Positions 5,065 through 6,336 of a stretch of 6,336 nt of DNA are shown piece by piece. The notes under the pieces are model-generated. The model ran no database searches, was not told the DNA's origin, and saw only the letters and a list, made by a program, of their open reading frames with translations. The DNA lies in the NCBI GenBank assembly GCA_944349915.1, contig CALVNU010000052.1, positions 1-6,336 on the forward strand, read 5' to 3'. A program made the translations under genes and the position numbers. Position 1 is the first letter of the stretch. The number at the start of each line of letters is the position of its first letter. Origin of the DNA: an uncultured Clostridia bacterium. Lineage in GTDB: Bacteria > Bacillota > Clostridia > Christensenellales > UBA1242.

Positions 5065-6105
5065 ATGTTTAATAAAATTTTTATCAACAAATCAAATTTG
5101 TTACATAATGTTTGTTATCTACAGTCGTTGCTTGAAAATAAAAAATTATGTGTTATGGTCAAAGCCAATGCTTATGGACATGGCATGCAAGAGATTGTGT
5201 CTTCTCTTGCCAATGAAGATGTTTGTTATGGAGTTTCGAATGAAGGCGAAGCAATTTTGTTGCGTCAAATGACCGACAAACAGATTATTGTTTTTGGACT
5301 GGTTGAAAATTATATCGAAATAATCTCAAGCAACATAGATTTTGCTGTGTTTTCTTTGAATCAAGTTAAAAAAGTGTGCAAAATTTGTAAAAAAGAAAAT
5401 TTAAAAGCCAACATGCATCTATGTTTAAACAGTGGGATGAATAGGTATGGCATCAAAGACGAGAATGAATTTGCAAAAATTATTTTAGTTTTAAAAAAGC
5501 ATAATATGTCGCTCGCTGGTTTTTATACTCATTTTTCTTCACTTACAACAGATGAAAATTATACAGAAAGACAAAAACGAATGTTTTATCAATTTGTATA
5601 TATGCTTCCTAAAGAGTGGAATGTTTTGACGCATGTTGGTGGCGGGCGAAGTATTTTTCATAATATTGACGCAGATATGTATAGAAGCGGTATTGAAATT
5701 TATGGCTATGGTGATGATAACCTTTTGCCAGTTATGAGTGTTAAAAGTCAAATTGTTGATATTGTCAAGGTTGCAGAAGGGGAACATGTTGGCTATTTAT
5801 GTGGTTATACCGCAGAGAAAAATATGCAAGTTGGGGCAATTCCGCTTGGCTATGGAGATGGATTACCAAGAAAACTATCAAACAAGATGACGGTGAAATG
5901 GAAAGGAAAGTCGCTTGCAAATGTTGGCAACATCTGTATGGACTGCTTTATGATTGACCTTGGCAACAATAAGGTTAAAGTGGGGGACGAAGTTGAAATT
6001 ATGACCAGCGCTACCGATATCGCACCGCTTATTGAAAGCACAGAATATGAAGTTCTTACAAATTTTTCTCATTTTAGAGGAGAAAGAGTAATTTTGGAAA
6101 TCTAA
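5065..6105 (+). CDS. alr: Alanine racemase (PLP-dependent)
   Basis: This 346-aa cytosolic fold-type III PLP enzyme interconverts L- and D-alanine and supplies D-Ala for peptidoglycan. VKANAYGHG (32-40) carries the PLP lysine Lys33 and the phosphate-binding Tyr37. NSGMNRYGI (122-130) carries the carboxylate-side Arg127. THF has His156, and RSGIEIYG has Arg207, expected to face the pyridine nitrogen. HVGYLCGYTA contains Tyr244, the expected second catalytic base. GYGDGLPR (262-269) and ICMD (290-293) are standard. Two sites differ. The usual HxxNSAA phosphate motif reads HVGGGRSIF (190-198). The C-terminal SYRVPR-type motif reads SHFRGER (335-341), apparently with His for Tyr. The protein is somewhat shorter than the common 360-390 aa. 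ATG 5065 gives the expected N terminus and Lys33 rules out a later start, yet no Shine-Dalgarno sequence precedes it. The gene stands alone. A serine-racemizing relative is possible but less likely. Confidence 0.92.
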   Translation: MFNKIFINKSNLLHNVCYLQSLLENKKLCVMVKANAYGHGMQEIVSSLANEDVCYGVSNEGEAILLRQMTDKQIIVFGLVENYIEIISSNIDFAVFSLNQVKKVCKICKKENLKANMHLCLNSGMNRYGIKDENEFAKIILVLKKHNMSLAGFYTHFSSLTTDENYTERQKRMFYQFVYMLPKEWNVLTHVGGGRSIFHNIDADMYRSGIEIYGYGDDNLLPVMSVKSQIVDIVKVAEGEHVGYLCGYTAEKNMQVGAIPLGYGDGLPRKLSNKMTVKWKGKSLANVGNICMDCFMIDLGNNKVKVGDEVEIMTSATDIAPLIESTEYEVLTNFSHFRGERVILEI

Positions 6106-6109
6106 AACC

Positions 6110-6138
6110 TTTACAAACCATTCTTTATGTGATATAAT
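6110..6138 (+). promoter_or_regulatory. Promoter of the right-edge membrane-protein gene
   Basis: TTTACA (6110-6115), 17-bp spacer, perfect TATAAT (6133-6138) preceded by TGA (extended -10). It begins 5 nt after the alanine racemase stop codon. No terminator hairpin separates the two genes. Confidence 0.87.
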
Positions 6139-6156
6139 AATTACATGGAGGAAGAG

Positions 6157-6336
6157 ATGGAAAAAGTTGAAAAACGAAATAATTATTTTTACACTTCTGC
6201 GATTTTGGGCATTGTGCTTGCTTGTATTGAAATTTTATGTGGAATAATTGCTATTTCAATTTTCTTTTCAATGAAAGAAACAATAGATGCATCGCGTGTA
6301 GATTTTGCTCAAGGAATGGTGGTTACTGCAACTGTT
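6157..6336 (+). CDS. Membrane protein, N-terminal part only (runs off the window)
   Basis: The first 60 codons are present and open to the window edge. ATG 6157 is preferred because GGAGG (6147-6151) lies 5 nt upstream. The in-frame ATG at 6145 overlaps that site. The protein begins with a charged segment MEKVEKRNN, then a membrane helix at about 12-38 (TSAILGIVLACIEIL and onward). A short outer loop KETIDASRVDFAQG follows, and a second hydrophobic segment is starting at the edge. This looks like a small multi-pass membrane protein. Function cannot be read from what is present. It has a strong promoter of its own. Confidence 0.8.
   Translation, partial: MEKVEKRNNYFYTSAILGIVLACIEILCGIIAISIFFSMKETIDASRVDFAQGMVVTATV

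Overview
The window is clearly AT-rich chromosomal DNA with strong GGAGG-type ribosome binding sites, consensus-like sigma-A promoters and short U-tailed hairpin terminators. It carries tRNA genes, a ZIP metal transporter and an alanine racemase. Together these suggest a low-GC Gram-positive bacterium (Firmicutes/Clostridia-like, possibly an uncultured gut lineage). The lineage is inferred from style and gene content, because no marker gene here settles it.

Layout. At the left edge a tRNA-Ala(TGC) runs leftward, with its own promoter. Diverging from it, a strong promoter drives a 492-aa exported, probably surface-anchored protein at 285-1763, built of repeated beta-rich modules of InlB-B-repeat type and closed by a hairpin terminator. 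Next is a tRNA-Val(TAC) with a consensus promoter and a long perfect terminator hairpin. Directly beyond it, on the minus strand, lies the frameshifted C-terminal catalytic part of a tyrosine integrase, with a 10-bp direct repeat at its 3' end. This looks like the scar of an element that used tRNA-Val as its attachment site. Then comes a 172-aa protein with a BclA/C1q-like beta-jelly-roll domain (2487-3005), followed by a terminator and an AT-rich gap of about 415 bp that holds a 24-bp tandem duplication and an orphan terminator.

The right half holds a ZIP-family divalent metal transporter (3421-4197) with a 66-aa protein of unknown role 38 bp behind it. A 102-aa three-helix membrane protein follows, with its own promoter and a strong terminator. 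Alanine racemase (5065-6105), which makes D-alanine for peptidoglycan, comes next. It has no visible Shine-Dalgarno sequence and a variant PLP-phosphate motif. The start of a membrane protein with an extended -10 promoter runs off the right edge.

The genes do not form one pathway. The window is ordinary housekeeping and surface-gene territory containing one small, decayed integration site. I see no convincing evidence of a new multi-gene system. The items most worth a second look are the integrase scar at tRNA-Val with its neighbouring BclA-like gene, the modular surface protein, and the small unknown gene behind the ZIP transporter.
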